Positions 29,401 to 37,540 of a DNA stretch of 64,000 bases are shown in pieces. Each line of letters opens with the position of its first letter. Position 1 is the stretch's first letter. The notes beneath the pieces are model-generated. The model saw only the letters and a list, made by a program, of their open reading frames with translations. It was not told where the DNA came from and did not search any database. Source of the DNA: Arcanobacterium phocisimile (GTDB taxonomy: Bacteria; Actinomycetota; Actinomycetes; Actinomycetales; Actinomycetaceae); assembly GCF_016904675.1 (NCBI RefSeq), contig NZ_CP070228.1, positions 434,001-498,000 on the forward strand, given 5' to 3'. Position numbers and translations under genes: made by a program.

Positions 29401-31614
29401 GACTCCCATTTGAATACCTTGCTATTTGAGGTTTCCACAAATGTGAATCGGGCGACCAATTATCGTGCCAACGCGACATACCATGAGCCCGCCTATCTGG
29501 AAAAGCAGAAAGAAGTTTACCGGGCGATGGTTTCCTATTTGGTGGAGTTTGAGATTGCCCGCACCGACTCTGACACCCCTTATTCTGAAGCAATCTCTAG
29601 AGTGTTTGCTTTCTATGGCGCGGAAGTCTTCTTGAAGACCCTCTCCAAAATGGACAAGCTGACTTTCGTGCGCGGCTACTCTTGGGGGCATGAAGGTAAA
29701 AAAGAAATGTTCTCCAAGATTATTGCCCGAACCTTGCCTGAAGAAGACCTCACCCAAGAACGTTTCAACGAACTCGTAAAGCAGTATCAGATTGATAACC
29801 AGCGCCTGCTAGAGGCCTGCGTTTACAATCTGCGTTTCATCGAATACGCGGAAAACTATCTGAAGATTCCGGGGCTAGTTAAAGCCGCCTACTTCTTCAA
29901 AACTCATTTGAATGACAGTCTCAGCGACCAGCAAAAACTAATTGTCCGCCGCTACACTGACATCGCTTTTACTGATTTTGAGAACGGGCAAATGGACCTG
30001 AACTGGTTTAGAGAAAGCTACGAAGAGCTAGGAGAAAAGAACTTCCAAGCACTCTACGACGCCGCGAAGTACATTACTGATGGCAGCAAACACAAGCGCG
30101 CCCAATACTTCGCCGACGCAGTCCGCGGCAAACTCAAATTCAAAGAAGTTGAATCACGGATCTCCGATAAACGAAATCAGGAGATGGTACTGGCATACGG
30201 CCTCATCCCCCTCGGCAAAGGCAAATCTCGAGACCGCGAAAAGGATCTTTTGCACCGCTACCAGAAACTCCAATCCTTCCTCGCTGAATCAAAGAAGTTC
30301 GGTTCCCAACGGCGCGCATCGGAAGCCCTCAAAGTTTCCATCGCGATGAACAACCTAGCCAGAAATGTGGGTATGTCCATTAACCGTTTCACCTGGAGCA
30401 TGGAAGCGAAACTATCGCAGAGCCAAGCGGAATTCTTCAGCCCGCATCAGGTTGACGACTATTTCATCCATATTGACCTGACTAGGCCTGAGAAGCCGCA
30501 AATCATTGTCTCAAAAGATGATAAGCAACTCAAGAGCGTGCCCGGCAAGATCAGCAAAAATGCTTACGTGAAAGAGCTCAAAACGGTTAAGGCCGTGCTC
30601 AAAGCCCAGTACCGGCGGGCCCGCACCATGCTCGAAGATGCCATGTGCACACGGGAAACCTTCACTCCGTCAGCGCTTACTGAACTGGACACAGTCCCGG
30701 TCGTCTCAGCTCTCATGCGTGACCTTTTGTTCACCCATGAAGGAAAGGTCGGGTTCTTCCGTAACGGAAAACTTGAGGGGATTAAGGCAGAGATAGAGCT
30801 GGCCGAGGACGCACAGCTCCGCGTCGCTCATCCCGTCGATCTGGCTGAACATGACTGGGTGGCCTGGCAGAACCTGCTACTGGAACGTGAAATTATCCAG
30901 CCCTTCAAGCAGGTCTTCCGCGAGCTCTACACCATGACCGCGGAAGAACGCAAACAAGATGGATACACGCAACGCTTCGCCGGCTACCAGGTTGCTCTCA
31001 ACCAGACTCTAGGCTTACTGAACTCTCGCGGCTGGATGCTAAATGGCGAGGAAGGCTTCGAGAAAGTCCACCACCATAGCGATCTGCGGATTGAACTGTA
31101 CTCCTACGCTGACTGGTATACCGCCGGTGACGTGGAAGCACCCAGCTTCGAAAAAGTTGTCTTCTTGGACAACAAGACCGGTAAAACCTATAACATGGCT
31201 GAGCTGGATCCCATCATTTTCAGCGAAACCATGCGTGACCTTGACCTAGTAGTCTCAGTCGCTCACGTGGGCGGAGTTGATCCTGAGCTCAATCACACCA
31301 CGATTGAACTACGCACCCGCATCCTCGAACACAATCTGGGCCTGCTCGGAGTTAGCAACTACCAGATTGAGGGCTCCCACATCACCATTAAAGGCCAGTT
31401 GCATGAATACTCCATGCACTTAGGCTCCGGCGTGATTCATGTGGCCGGCAGAGGAATGCTACCAGTATTCCCCGTCCATTCACAGCAGCGCGGACGCATC
31501 TTCCTTCCCTTCGTGGACAGTGACCCGAAGACCGCCGAAATTGTCAGCAAGGCTCTCATGCTGGCGAACGACAAGAAGATTAAAGACCCCGCTATCTTGT
31601 CGCACCTGCGCTGA
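26419..31614 (+). CDS. giant DUF4132-domain protein (1731 residues)
   Basis: Starts behind AAGGAG. The long N-terminal part (about 1-1250) is rich in helical, repeat-like segments. The C-terminal part (about 1400-1731) matches my recollection of DUF4132, including VSVAHVGGVDPELNHTTIEL, YSMHLGSGVIH, FPVHSQQRGRIFLPFVDSDP and KTAEIVSKALMLANDKKIKD. No signal peptide or membrane span is evident, so it is cytoplasmic. Relatives such as E. coli YehI have no settled function. It is preceded by a small partner gene, followed by a strong hairpin and flanked by IS3 remnants, so it may have been acquired as a two-gene module. Confidence 0.85.
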   Translation: MATEYNYFTTKPEWVRDLFNRVGLGENDSLKEAWRDLCALGELRASLPESQQQLIYGKTPATAQTTNLEELILSFDGDVEEALLEVEDSVSDLSDYDSVEERMMIAGRYRDTNPRTPEELLALPAFDLLYQQLNDDYRDAYCRYLALAPELATHLNTYQRRSYHSDFPYQQIELRYRILEHFCIYQHLGLNLTELFFSPEDPITENAWMFEQAGMYLAAILAPNLDLSGLDNAVSRDSEGLLDRIEKGIFEAEGVSQLSNILLRALIMSGHPRAIALVEKLLRAAKLSEGLRQSIIEVIDFGSVDTFKYFLQIIQDENLLRFSSVKRAFLTFGGLTDGLSDKTIPLVGQWLLEGLLEEKAEEYLLEKNYVKFYLGLYLKACHSVEDALSVIVERFGAWDQHQQIAALHFVGQAKLTIPGSVPTLLMQTINQIPEETKAGQEKARNLAAALLTNIPELSFGSLPEKRDFLAGILPLFAKVKTSARYHNIYGEGDAPFSSYYVNLHYRSVVLPLVDEVEDFYEEAYAVFPRYWTSRGDHSAMIPRMKVPAVHKAVVAAIGTGISDTAFDIIKAAKLELTHEDFLTVGDLLRLKSSTVRNNVAQLLKEAPAETILEVAHAALSTRNKNKRNGAIGNLTDNYEVVKNLPQYAQVQELIRGIEFETSLQDQVAVLLGEEKPAHEERELFFTPVAEIPRPDLSWDPQAVDTYLNPDLNKLTKFMNDCAEAFAAHHGETVVRTGYDGAKYEARAGYDFFYMTDVVSQYRETTPYDGYTFYEDYLPFTTQLSDLECLLWRHYLTAVTQYEDYGRSYRDEITDWAIKHQYLPDLSNMFSEWASAKVNKTDREHVVANARAALNMELARREHKKVNDSCQDFFAQVLAYQVAKERERIQAGEMIPLDDMPEEVNPDTVSLFDYERYVSIQAFDTQTTWANPEQMLAIVLNLVSISKQHNYTFAIEVLFKLEDLGLIGLDLIYTLMLDPEPYPIVRSYWRPSVEYDSHLNTLLFEVSTNVNRATNYRANATYHEPAYLEKQKEVYRAMVSYLVEFEIARTDSDTPYSEAISRVFAFYGAEVFLKTLSKMDKLTFVRGYSWGHEGKKEMFSKIIARTLPEEDLTQERFNELVKQYQIDNQRLLEACVYNLRFIEYAENYLKIPGLVKAAYFFKTHLNDSLSDQQKLIVRRYTDIAFTDFENGQMDLNWFRESYEELGEKNFQALYDAAKYITDGSKHKRAQYFADAVRGKLKFKEVESRISDKRNQEMVLAYGLIPLGKGKSRDREKDLLHRYQKLQSFLAESKKFGSQRRASEALKVSIAMNNLARNVGMSINRFTWSMEAKLSQSQAEFFSPHQVDDYFIHIDLTRPEKPQIIVSKDDKQLKSVPGKISKNAYVKELKTVKAVLKAQYRRARTMLEDAMCTRETFTPSALTELDTVPVVSALMRDLLFTHEGKVGFFRNGKLEGIKAEIELAEDAQLRVAHPVDLAEHDWVAWQNLLLEREIIQPFKQVFRELYTMTAEERKQDGYTQRFAGYQVALNQTLGLLNSRGWMLNGEEGFEKVHHHSDLRIELYSYADWYTAGDVEAPSFEKVVFLDNKTGKTYNMAELDPIIFSETMRDLDLVVSVAHVGGVDPELNHTTIELRTRILEHNLGLLGVSNYQIEGSHITIKGQLHEYSMHLGSGVIHVAGRGMLPVFPVHSQQRGRIFLPFVDSDPKTAEIVSKALMLANDKKIKDPAILSHLR

Positions 31615-31620
31615 AACAGA

Positions 31621-31674
31621 ACCGGCCGCGAAGGACTCCACCAGTTCGAACGACGGGTGTCCTTCGCGGCCGGT
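31621..31674 (+). terminator. GC-rich hairpin after the DUF4132 gene
   Basis: Perfect 16-bp stem (31621-31636 with 31659-31674), seven bases after the stop codon. There is no clear T-run. Between here and 31910 I see no gene. Confidence 0.7.
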
Positions 31675-31910
31675 ATGCTACTAACTATTAACGGCGGGAT
31701 CTACTACTGGCACCTCGGCTAGTAGCCGAAAGCTCAACATCTGCTACACCCGCAAACAATAGGAACATAATCTTGGAGTTGACGCTTTTCATAATAGTAT
31801 TCGATGAACGTGCTACAGATACTGAGCTGGGCGACCTCGTTATTCTTCCCGTTGTATGGTGAAGCTAATGGTGTGCACTAGTTAATCGCTAGTAGAGTGC
31901 AACACGGCTT

Positions 31911-31962
31911 AGTGCGAACAATGCTCGGTTTAGCTCTCCACACTTCCGCCAAGCAATACTGC
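31911..31962 (-). pseudogene. duplicated glgX 3' fragment, part 1
   Basis: About 52 bp match 39407-39458, the extreme 3' end and downstream flank of glgX, with only a few substitutions. The copy breaks off at AGCAATACTGC (31952-31962) and resumes at 33542, after the MFS cassette. Confidence 0.75.
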
Positions 31963-31989
31963 GACTATGGATAAGGCTAGAGCATCTGT

Positions 31990-32202
31990 TTACCGAATAT
32001 TTTCGCTGCTTGGCTGTTCTGATCCGTGGTGGGGATTTTGATGGGCAAGTTCGCACAGTGCCTGTTCGTAATTGTTGGCAAACTGGTGAGTTAGTTGAGT
32101 AACCACATCGTCTGCAACAGTCTCTTCCTGATTATCTGTACTGACCGCGTTTTCTTCGGTGTTGAAACGTATCACACTAGGGTGAGGGTGATTGTTTTTC
32201 AT
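31990..32202 (-). CDS. small hypothetical protein downstream of MFS gene
   Basis: 70 residues, hydrophilic, His/Asn/Glu-rich (starts MKNNHPHPSVIRF). It lies 42 bp after the MFS stop codon with no evident ribosome binding site. Its first 13 residues recur in the decayed copy at 21031-21162, which suggests the MFS-plus-small-ORF pair travels as a unit. No family recognised. Confidence 0.5.
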   Translation of the reverse strand: MKNNHPHPSVIRFNTEENAVSTDNQEETVADDVVTQLTHQFANNYEQALCELAHQNPHHGSEQPSSENIR

Positions 32203-32284
32203 GATGGATATTAGTTCGGGTTTGTAACCGTTGTCTAAAAGATTTTACGACGACGGGGGTGTTGGCGCCTGCCATGTGTTCCAC
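32164..32284. repeat. 121-bp repeat, copy 2 (within the intact MFS cassette)
   Basis: Counterpart of 21124-21244 in the same orientation. It spans the MFS 3' end, the intergenic gap and the start of the small ORF. Confidence 0.85.
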
Positions 32285-33453
32285 GGCAGGATTGTGCTTG
32301 CTATCAGTAAACCGCAAGCACCGATGAAGATTCCAGTGTGGATTCCACAGTACTGGCCGATGATGCCACCGGCGATTGTGAGTAAGGGGCCAGAGATTCT
32401 CGAGCAAAGGCTAAAGACGGTAGTAACTCGCGCTATGAGGTGATCGTCAGTTTCAGTCAACCGCACGGTAGCGTATGCGGGACGGAAGAGAGCAGCAAGA
32501 AACATGAGGAAGAAATTCGCACACACGTAGATAGTAAAGCCTATTGTTGTTCCAGGAAGGAAAGGAATAACAAAGATAGGAAGCGAACGCAGCATTCCAA
32601 TATAGGTAAGAACATTGCGTTCTCCCAATGTGTTGGTGATTCGTCCGGCAAAGGTTGAGCCGAGTATCCCGCCAAAGCCGGGAACAGTAAGAGCTATACC
32701 AAATTCAATAGGGGATAGTTTCCAAGAATCTAGCAGGAGCAAGATCTCCAACGGGTAGATGAAGGCAAGGAACCCAGCAAATAACGTGGCATTTCCTAAA
32801 AGCGTGAGCAGTATAGGCTTTGAAGCGATATAGCCGAAGCCTTCGACGAGTTGCTGTTTATAAGGCGCATTTGAATGGACCGGAGGTTTTCCTTCAGGGG
32901 TAGTAATCTTACTCAGTCCAAAAGCTGATCCCAGCAGGCCTATGACTTGCGATAATAGGGTGATGCCAACGCCAAGAAGCTGAGTGATGAATCCGCCGAT
33001 CATTGGCCCAAACGTGGTGAAGATCCAGAAAGTTGATTCAAATTTACTAAAGGCAGACACGCGCTGTTCAGCAGGAATAAGATCCTTGAGATGTGCCATT
33101 GAAGCTGGCAAGAAAAGACTTGAGAGCGTGGAGAGCACAACTGCAACAACTAGCAACTGAACGTAAGAAAACGATTGGAAAACGAGCATGATAGGAATGG
33201 TTGCGAGGATGCCTGCACGCAAAATATCAATCCATATCATCAGTGGCCGTTTTGCTCTGAATTCAAGCCACGGTCCAGCAACAATCATGACGAACGCGCT
33301 AATAAAGCCAGGGATCGCAGAAAGTAGCGAAAGCTCAAGCGAAGATACCGAAAGAAGCGTGACCGCTGCCAATGACAGTGCGCCAGTTGCAAGTGCCTCT
33401 CCAGCATCAGACGAGGCACGGGCGAACCACAGCTTATTAAAATCTGGATGCAT
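32245..33453 (-). CDS. MFS transporter (TMS/MFS_3-like efflux protein)
   Basis: 402 residues with about twelve hydrophobic segments and the layout of drug-efflux MFS proteins of the mef type. The loop between segments 2 and 3 has EFRAKRPLMIWIDILRAG, the place of the usual MFS motif. GAGGAG precedes the ATG at 33453. The gene, with the small ORF downstream, interrupts a duplicated glgX 3' end and is bordered by an 11-bp imperfect direct repeat (31952-31962 and 33542-33552). The substrate is unknown. Confidence 0.82.
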   Translation of the reverse strand: MHPDFNKLWFARASSDAGEALATGALSLAAVTLLSVSSLELSLLSAIPGFISAFVMIVAGPWLEFRAKRPLMIWIDILRAGILATIPIMLVFQSFSYVQLLVVAVVLSTLSSLFLPASMAHLKDLIPAEQRVSAFSKFESTFWIFTTFGPMIGGFITQLLGVGITLLSQVIGLLGSAFGLSKITTPEGKPPVHSNAPYKQQLVEGFGYIASKPILLTLLGNATLFAGFLAFIYPLEILLLLDSWKLSPIEFGIALTVPGFGGILGSTFAGRITNTLGERNVLTYIGMLRSLPIFVIPFLPGTTIGFTIYVCANFFLMFLAALFRPAYATVRLTETDDHLIARVTTVFSLCSRISGPLLTIAGGIIGQYCGIHTGIFIGACGLLIASTILPWNTWQAPTPPSS

Positions 33454-33541
33454 CGCGTGCGCTCCTCTTGCTGTCGATATTGTTAAGTTTGTCGAAGGGC
33501 CGTTCTATTCATCGGTTCAGTTGTTTTCTAGTGGTTAACTG

Positions 33542-33733
33542 AGCAGTACTGCAACCGAGAACGGAGCAAGGGTGAGATGCCCACCGGGTGCAATATGCTC
33601 CGTGTGGTCGCGCGGGCGTTCCCATTGGCTGGCCCACATCAACTCAAAATCAGTACCGCGTCCCCACGGAAGTGTGAGCTGCTGAGCCTGACCTGAGACT
33701 ATTAAACCACATGTATTCCTCCATCTTGTAGTT
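33542..33733 (-). pseudogene. duplicated glgX 3' fragment, part 2
   Basis: Matches the glgX C-terminal coding region from about 39448 to 39705 with many identical stretches (for example the run encoding the end of the beta domain), but with an internal loss of about 70 bp. It continues part 1 across the inserted MFS cassette. The remaining sequence to 33950 holds no gene. Confidence 0.75.
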
Positions 33734-33951
33734 AAGCGGGCAGGGCGGATCTGGACATAAGATGTTGTCGGGCTCGTTGAGTTCAGAACTAGCGATAGAA
33801 AAACTTGACTCAGATTTGCTCCACTGACACAAACTCTGGAATCAAATCTGTCTTTGAATACATGGATGATATTGTTTACGAGATTGCACGGCTAATTTCT
33901 ATAAATCGTGCGAGCATGTCGCTGTGATCGAGAAGGGAAAGGTCAAGACTG

Positions 33952-35037
33952 GTGGAGGATATCGATCTACGGACTGCGCGAAAGGTAGCTGTGCTTGCGC
34001 AAGGGTTAGCCCCGGCTCAGCTAGGGGCGCTTAATTCATTGGAATCTGTGATGAAACGACTGGGTTGTGTACAAATAGATTCGATTCAGGCAGTGCGCCG
34101 TTCGCAAGAAATTGTGCTTCTTTCCCGCGGGGTGAATAAATCTGAAGTAGATTCTCTTTACACTTCAGCGGCCGGATTGTTTGAAAATTGGGGCCATGCA
34201 CATTCACTTCTTCCGCAATCTCTATGGTCGATTTTTCACTGGCGCCGTGATCGTATCCGCAAAAATGGTCTCAGTGGTGTTCCGTATGACCCGAAAGTTG
34301 CAGCTGAGGTTTTGAAGCGGATTTCGATCGATGGGCCGGCTTCTCATGGAATGCTTGGTAAAACTCGTGGCAACGGCTGGAATCGCAGTAGTGAGGTGAA
34401 AGTCGCGTGTGAATGGTTGTTGAGTTTTGGCGAATTGGCTGTGGTTAGCAGAGATGAACGCTGGCAAAGGATATACAGCACCCCGGAACAAGCTAATATG
34501 CCTTCTGAGGAGAAGCTAAGTATTGATGAGAGCCTGCAAAAATCGGTAGATCTTGCTTTAGATGCACTTGGGGTTGCGCGGCTCAAGGATGTTTATGATT
34601 ACTTTCGATTCCCGAAAGACCCACAGATCGCTGACTATTGCCATGAAAGCAGATTTGTTCCGGTGAATGTTGAGGGACTTAACGACACCTGGTTGATCGA
34701 TGAACAGTTGCTTGACAAAGTTGACGAACTGGATTGGTCAAGTCCACATATTTCGGTTCTCTCGCCATTTGATTCGTTAATTTGGCATCGCCCACGTCAG
34801 CTAGCACTTTTCGGAAAAGACTATCGACTCGAAATTTACAAGCCCGCGAATAAACGCGAATTCGGCTACTTTGCTATGCCGCTTCTGAACAATGAAAACA
34901 TTATCGGAAGAGTCGCTGCAAGAGTTTCGAACGGCACCGTTGAGATCGAGAACCTTGAAATAGATGAGACAATGGACGCCCACTTTGTCGAACATGAAGT
35001 TGCGCGGACTCTACGACTATGGACAGATCATCCCTGA
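33952..35037 (+). CDS. YcaQ/AlkX-type winged-helix DNA glycosylase
   Basis: 361-residue HTH_42 protein. These are three-winged-helix glycosylases that unhook interstrand crosslinks or remove bulky alkylated bases. The catalytic QxD motif is visible in CVQIDSIQAV (about residue 36), as in the E. coli YcaQ branch rather than the QxQ of AlkZ. ENWGHAHSLLP and LSPFDSLIWHRPRQ further support the family. The start is GTG at 33952 behind AAGGGAAAGG. It lies among MFS exporters and a decayed radical SAM gene. Relatives act as self-resistance proteins in DNA-alkylator clusters, but a general repair role is equally possible. Confidence 0.87.
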   Translation: MEDIDLRTARKVAVLAQGLAPAQLGALNSLESVMKRLGCVQIDSIQAVRRSQEIVLLSRGVNKSEVDSLYTSAAGLFENWGHAHSLLPQSLWSIFHWRRDRIRKNGLSGVPYDPKVAAEVLKRISIDGPASHGMLGKTRGNGWNRSSEVKVACEWLLSFGELAVVSRDERWQRIYSTPEQANMPSEEKLSIDESLQKSVDLALDALGVARLKDVYDYFRFPKDPQIADYCHESRFVPVNVEGLNDTWLIDEQLLDKVDELDWSSPHISVLSPFDSLIWHRPRQLALFGKDYRLEIYKPANKREFGYFAMPLLNNENIIGRVAARVSNGTVEIENLEIDETMDAHFVEHEVARTLRLWTDHP

Positions 35038-35059
35038 TGAGAGTATAGAGCTATAAAAT

Positions 35060-35199
35060 ACATCGCCGTCACTGATAGCGGCTGGTGAGTTAACAACACT
35101 GCACAAAGAACGATTCATTTCCGCGAGTTGTTTGTCTCGAACCTGTTTAGTTGAAGGACTACGATACTTGGCTTGACGATATCCGCTCGAAGGCGACAA
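35060..35199 (-). pseudogene. possible IS3 orfB N-terminal fragment
   Basis: The minus strand encodes SSGYRQAKYRSPSTKQVRDK, which resembles the linker between the helix-turn-helix and catalytic parts of IS3 transposases. Short and uncertain. Confidence 0.3.
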
Positions 35200-35262
35200 C
35201 CCTCCTTTTACGAGTGTTGGTTAACAGCATTGCCGATGAATACTCCATGTGAAAGGAGTGTT

Positions 35263-35340
35263 GTGTCTATCAATGAACGCAATCATGTACCGAACGCTCT
35301 TAGGTTGAGTTCGAAGACGGAAAACCGTAGCTGTTTTTAA
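35263..35340 (+). CDS. possible 25-residue peptide
   Basis: GTG start with AAAGGAG seven bases upstream, encoding a short basic peptide ending RSCF. It precedes two MFS genes and a decayed radical SAM gene, so it might be the precursor of a lost peptide pathway, or chance. Apart from this and the uncertain IS3 fragment at 35060-35199, the stretch 35038-35784 shows no gene. Confidence 0.25.
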   Translation: MSINERNHVPNALRLSSKTENRSCF

Positions 35341-35784
35341 CAACTAATTCGTATTGTGAAGCTCGTAGAATTCCCTATCTAGCCTCGCGTTTTCCGCAAT
35401 AGTATCTGCATCTTCAGGTATCGTTCGTCCCAGTTAGTGAGATAGGGCTAACCAATACCGGGCCGTACGGTAAGAAACACCTAGTTCCACATGACAAGCC
35501 GACTGGAACGCTACACCCTATAGTTAAGTATCCTGCGTATGGTAAACCGTACTGTGCAGTTCTTAGCATTTTGACCAAACTTTCTTCAGCCTGTGCAGCC
35601 ACTCGCACTTGGGTAGGAACAAACGAGTAATGTTTCATTTTATGAAACCAAGGCCATAGGTGCTCTTGGTTAAACGGGCTCTTCATAGAGATTAGTTATG
35701 TGTTTTATATTTGTAATATCAGCAGAGTTAGGAATGTGAGTTTTAGGGGCTAGGGTGTTAATAGGGAATAGGGGAGACGCACAA

Positions 35785-36954
35785 TTGACGCTTCGGCGAA
35801 TTGTGTTCGTATATGGTCTCTTAATGTTTTTCGATTTCTTATTTGGGGCAGTATATGTCGTTGCAGTCCTGCAAAAAGATGTCTCGCCAGCCCAGTTAGG
35901 ATTTCTATTTGGGCTAAGTACGCTCTTTTCGATACTGATCGAAGCACCCAGTGGGAATCTAGCTGATAGGTTTGGTCATAAAAGATTTCTGATGACTGGG
36001 CTAGCGATGTGGGGTCTTAGTCTGGTATTCCTTTCCCTTTCGTCGTCCATAATTTACATTGCTATATCACTTATTCTTTGGACAACCGGTATGGCTCTAC
36101 AATCAGGTGTTTTTGCCCCAATCCTTCTTTCTTCTTCGAAAACGCTTGATCGGCAAGAGTTGTTCGAGAAACTGGCACGGCAGACTTCGAACGCGCGATG
36201 GGTAATGTCGGCAGTTGGCGCGTTGTTGATATGGGTGTTTGTTGCAAGGATTGATGCAAATACGCTGATCATGGTTGCGGGCGTAGGCATCATTGTCCTA
36301 GCGGGTTTGTCGTTTTTCCTCTTTCAAGAAACAGAATCTACATCTAGTGCAAGCACAAAACTGGGGCTAAAGTTCATAGTGCGCTGGCTGTTCTCTGACG
36401 AGATTCGTCCGCTGGTTTTAGCGAATGTGCTTTTGGGTGCTGTTACCGTCGCGATCGTGTTGCCGTGGCAACCTATTTTGACGTTGGGTAGCGATAATGT
36501 AGGGCGAAACGGATTCATGCTCTTCTTTATGAGTCTGGCGGCTCTGGCGGGTTCGTATAGTACGAAATTCTTGCTTTCTAAATTTCCCTACAGTCCGACT
36601 TTCTTTATTGGAATTACACTAATTTCGATTGGGCTGTTGTGTGTCGTGGCGATGCCTGTTGCCAAGATCGTTGGTTTCCTTATTGCTGAATGCGGATTCG
36701 GGATCTCGGGTGTTGCGCTGGGAGCTTTGCAGCAAGGTAAGTTCTCCGATGAGCATCGCAACGGAATGTTCTCGATTCTCTCAACGGTTACGCTTATTTC
36801 CTCTACTACAATGAATATGGTGTTTGGTTGGTTGTGGGGAAGTCTCAGTATCTTCTCGGCAGTCGCTATTTCTGCAGTGACCATTTTTATTCTTGGATTA
36901 CTCTTTTTCTTGATGGGAAAAGGAGTAATGAAAAATAGCAATGAGAAAATTTGA
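35785..36954 (+). CDS. MFS transporter
   Basis: About twelve membrane segments. MFS motif A is recognisable in GNLADRFGHKRFLMTG between segments 2 and 3. I prefer the TTG at 35785 because GGGGAG lies eight bases upstream (389 residues); a GTG at 35755 would add ten residues. It is followed by a broken radical SAM gene and then by a second MFS gene in the same direction. The substrate is unknown. Confidence 0.8.
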   Translation: MTLRRIVFVYGLLMFFDFLFGAVYVVAVLQKDVSPAQLGFLFGLSTLFSILIEAPSGNLADRFGHKRFLMTGLAMWGLSLVFLSLSSSIIYIAISLILWTTGMALQSGVFAPILLSSSKTLDRQELFEKLARQTSNARWVMSAVGALLIWVFVARIDANTLIMVAGVGIIVLAGLSFFLFQETESTSSASTKLGLKFIVRWLFSDEIRPLVLANVLLGAVTVAIVLPWQPILTLGSDNVGRNGFMLFFMSLAALAGSYSTKFLLSKFPYSPTFFIGITLISIGLLCVVAMPVAKIVGFLIAECGFGISGVALGALQQGKFSDEHRNGMFSILSTVTLISSTTMNMVFGWLWGSLSIFSAVAISAVTIFILGLLFFLMGKGVMKNSNEKI

Positions 36955-36979
36955 AAATGAAGTATCCTACTCAGTATCG

Positions 36980-37379
36980 GGATGCTGCTTAGTCCTTTCA
37001 ATCGTTGCGATTTGTAGGCATGTGTCCTCTGTGATTCTAAATCTACGTGTCTTGATAGCGGCATCCTCGGGTGAGTGATACTCCGCTGGAGATAGCCGTT
37101 AGGTAAATCCAAGATGCACGGATTTCAAGCTGCCGGGTTCTTTTGAGAGAAAGTCGCAATCGTGCTGGTATGGACATTTTTCAAAGCGCTTTGGGTGCGG
37201 TAAAGGGAAATGCTGCAATCGGCTTTAATGAAGTGGCCGAACAGATAGTTGAACTACATCGCAATAGGCCTTTTAATGCCTATTGGTTTGGCGGAGAACC
37301 TCTCCTGCGGTGCGGGCTAATCAGCGAGGGAATGAGTTTTCTCGACAAAGCTGCGAAAGAGGAGACAGACAACTATTAA
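36980..37379 (+). pseudogene. decayed radical SAM enzyme gene
   Basis: Near 36980 one frame reads LLSPFNRCDL, a stop, then ACVLCDS, a damaged version of the CxxxCxxC iron-sulfur motif. The open segment 37143-37379 contains NAYWFGGEPLLRCGLIS, the GGEPLL motif that follows it in radical SAM enzymes. The gene is therefore interrupted and truncated after about 140 codons. It lies between two MFS transporter genes. Confidence 0.6.
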
Positions 37380-37540
37380 TCCCAGTGTGTAGCCGCCAAA
37401 GGCGTATCAGATAATTAACGTACGGCAGAGTTTTCCATCCATTAAACTCTCACCACGTTCATCAGTGTGGATGGACTTGAAAAGGGAGAAGTATTAGTAT
37501 TTTAGGCTAGTATGGGTAAATGTTCGATAAAGGGGCTCAT

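Noticed and set aside
35414-35686. 90-codon minus-strand open frame with several aromatic residues
   Set aside because: No ribosome binding site, no recognised family and no supporting neighbour; probably chance in a decayed stretch.
37143-37379. Separate 78-codon gene between MFS transporters
   Set aside because: Its GGEPLL segment and the damaged Cys motif upstream show it is the middle of a broken radical SAM gene.
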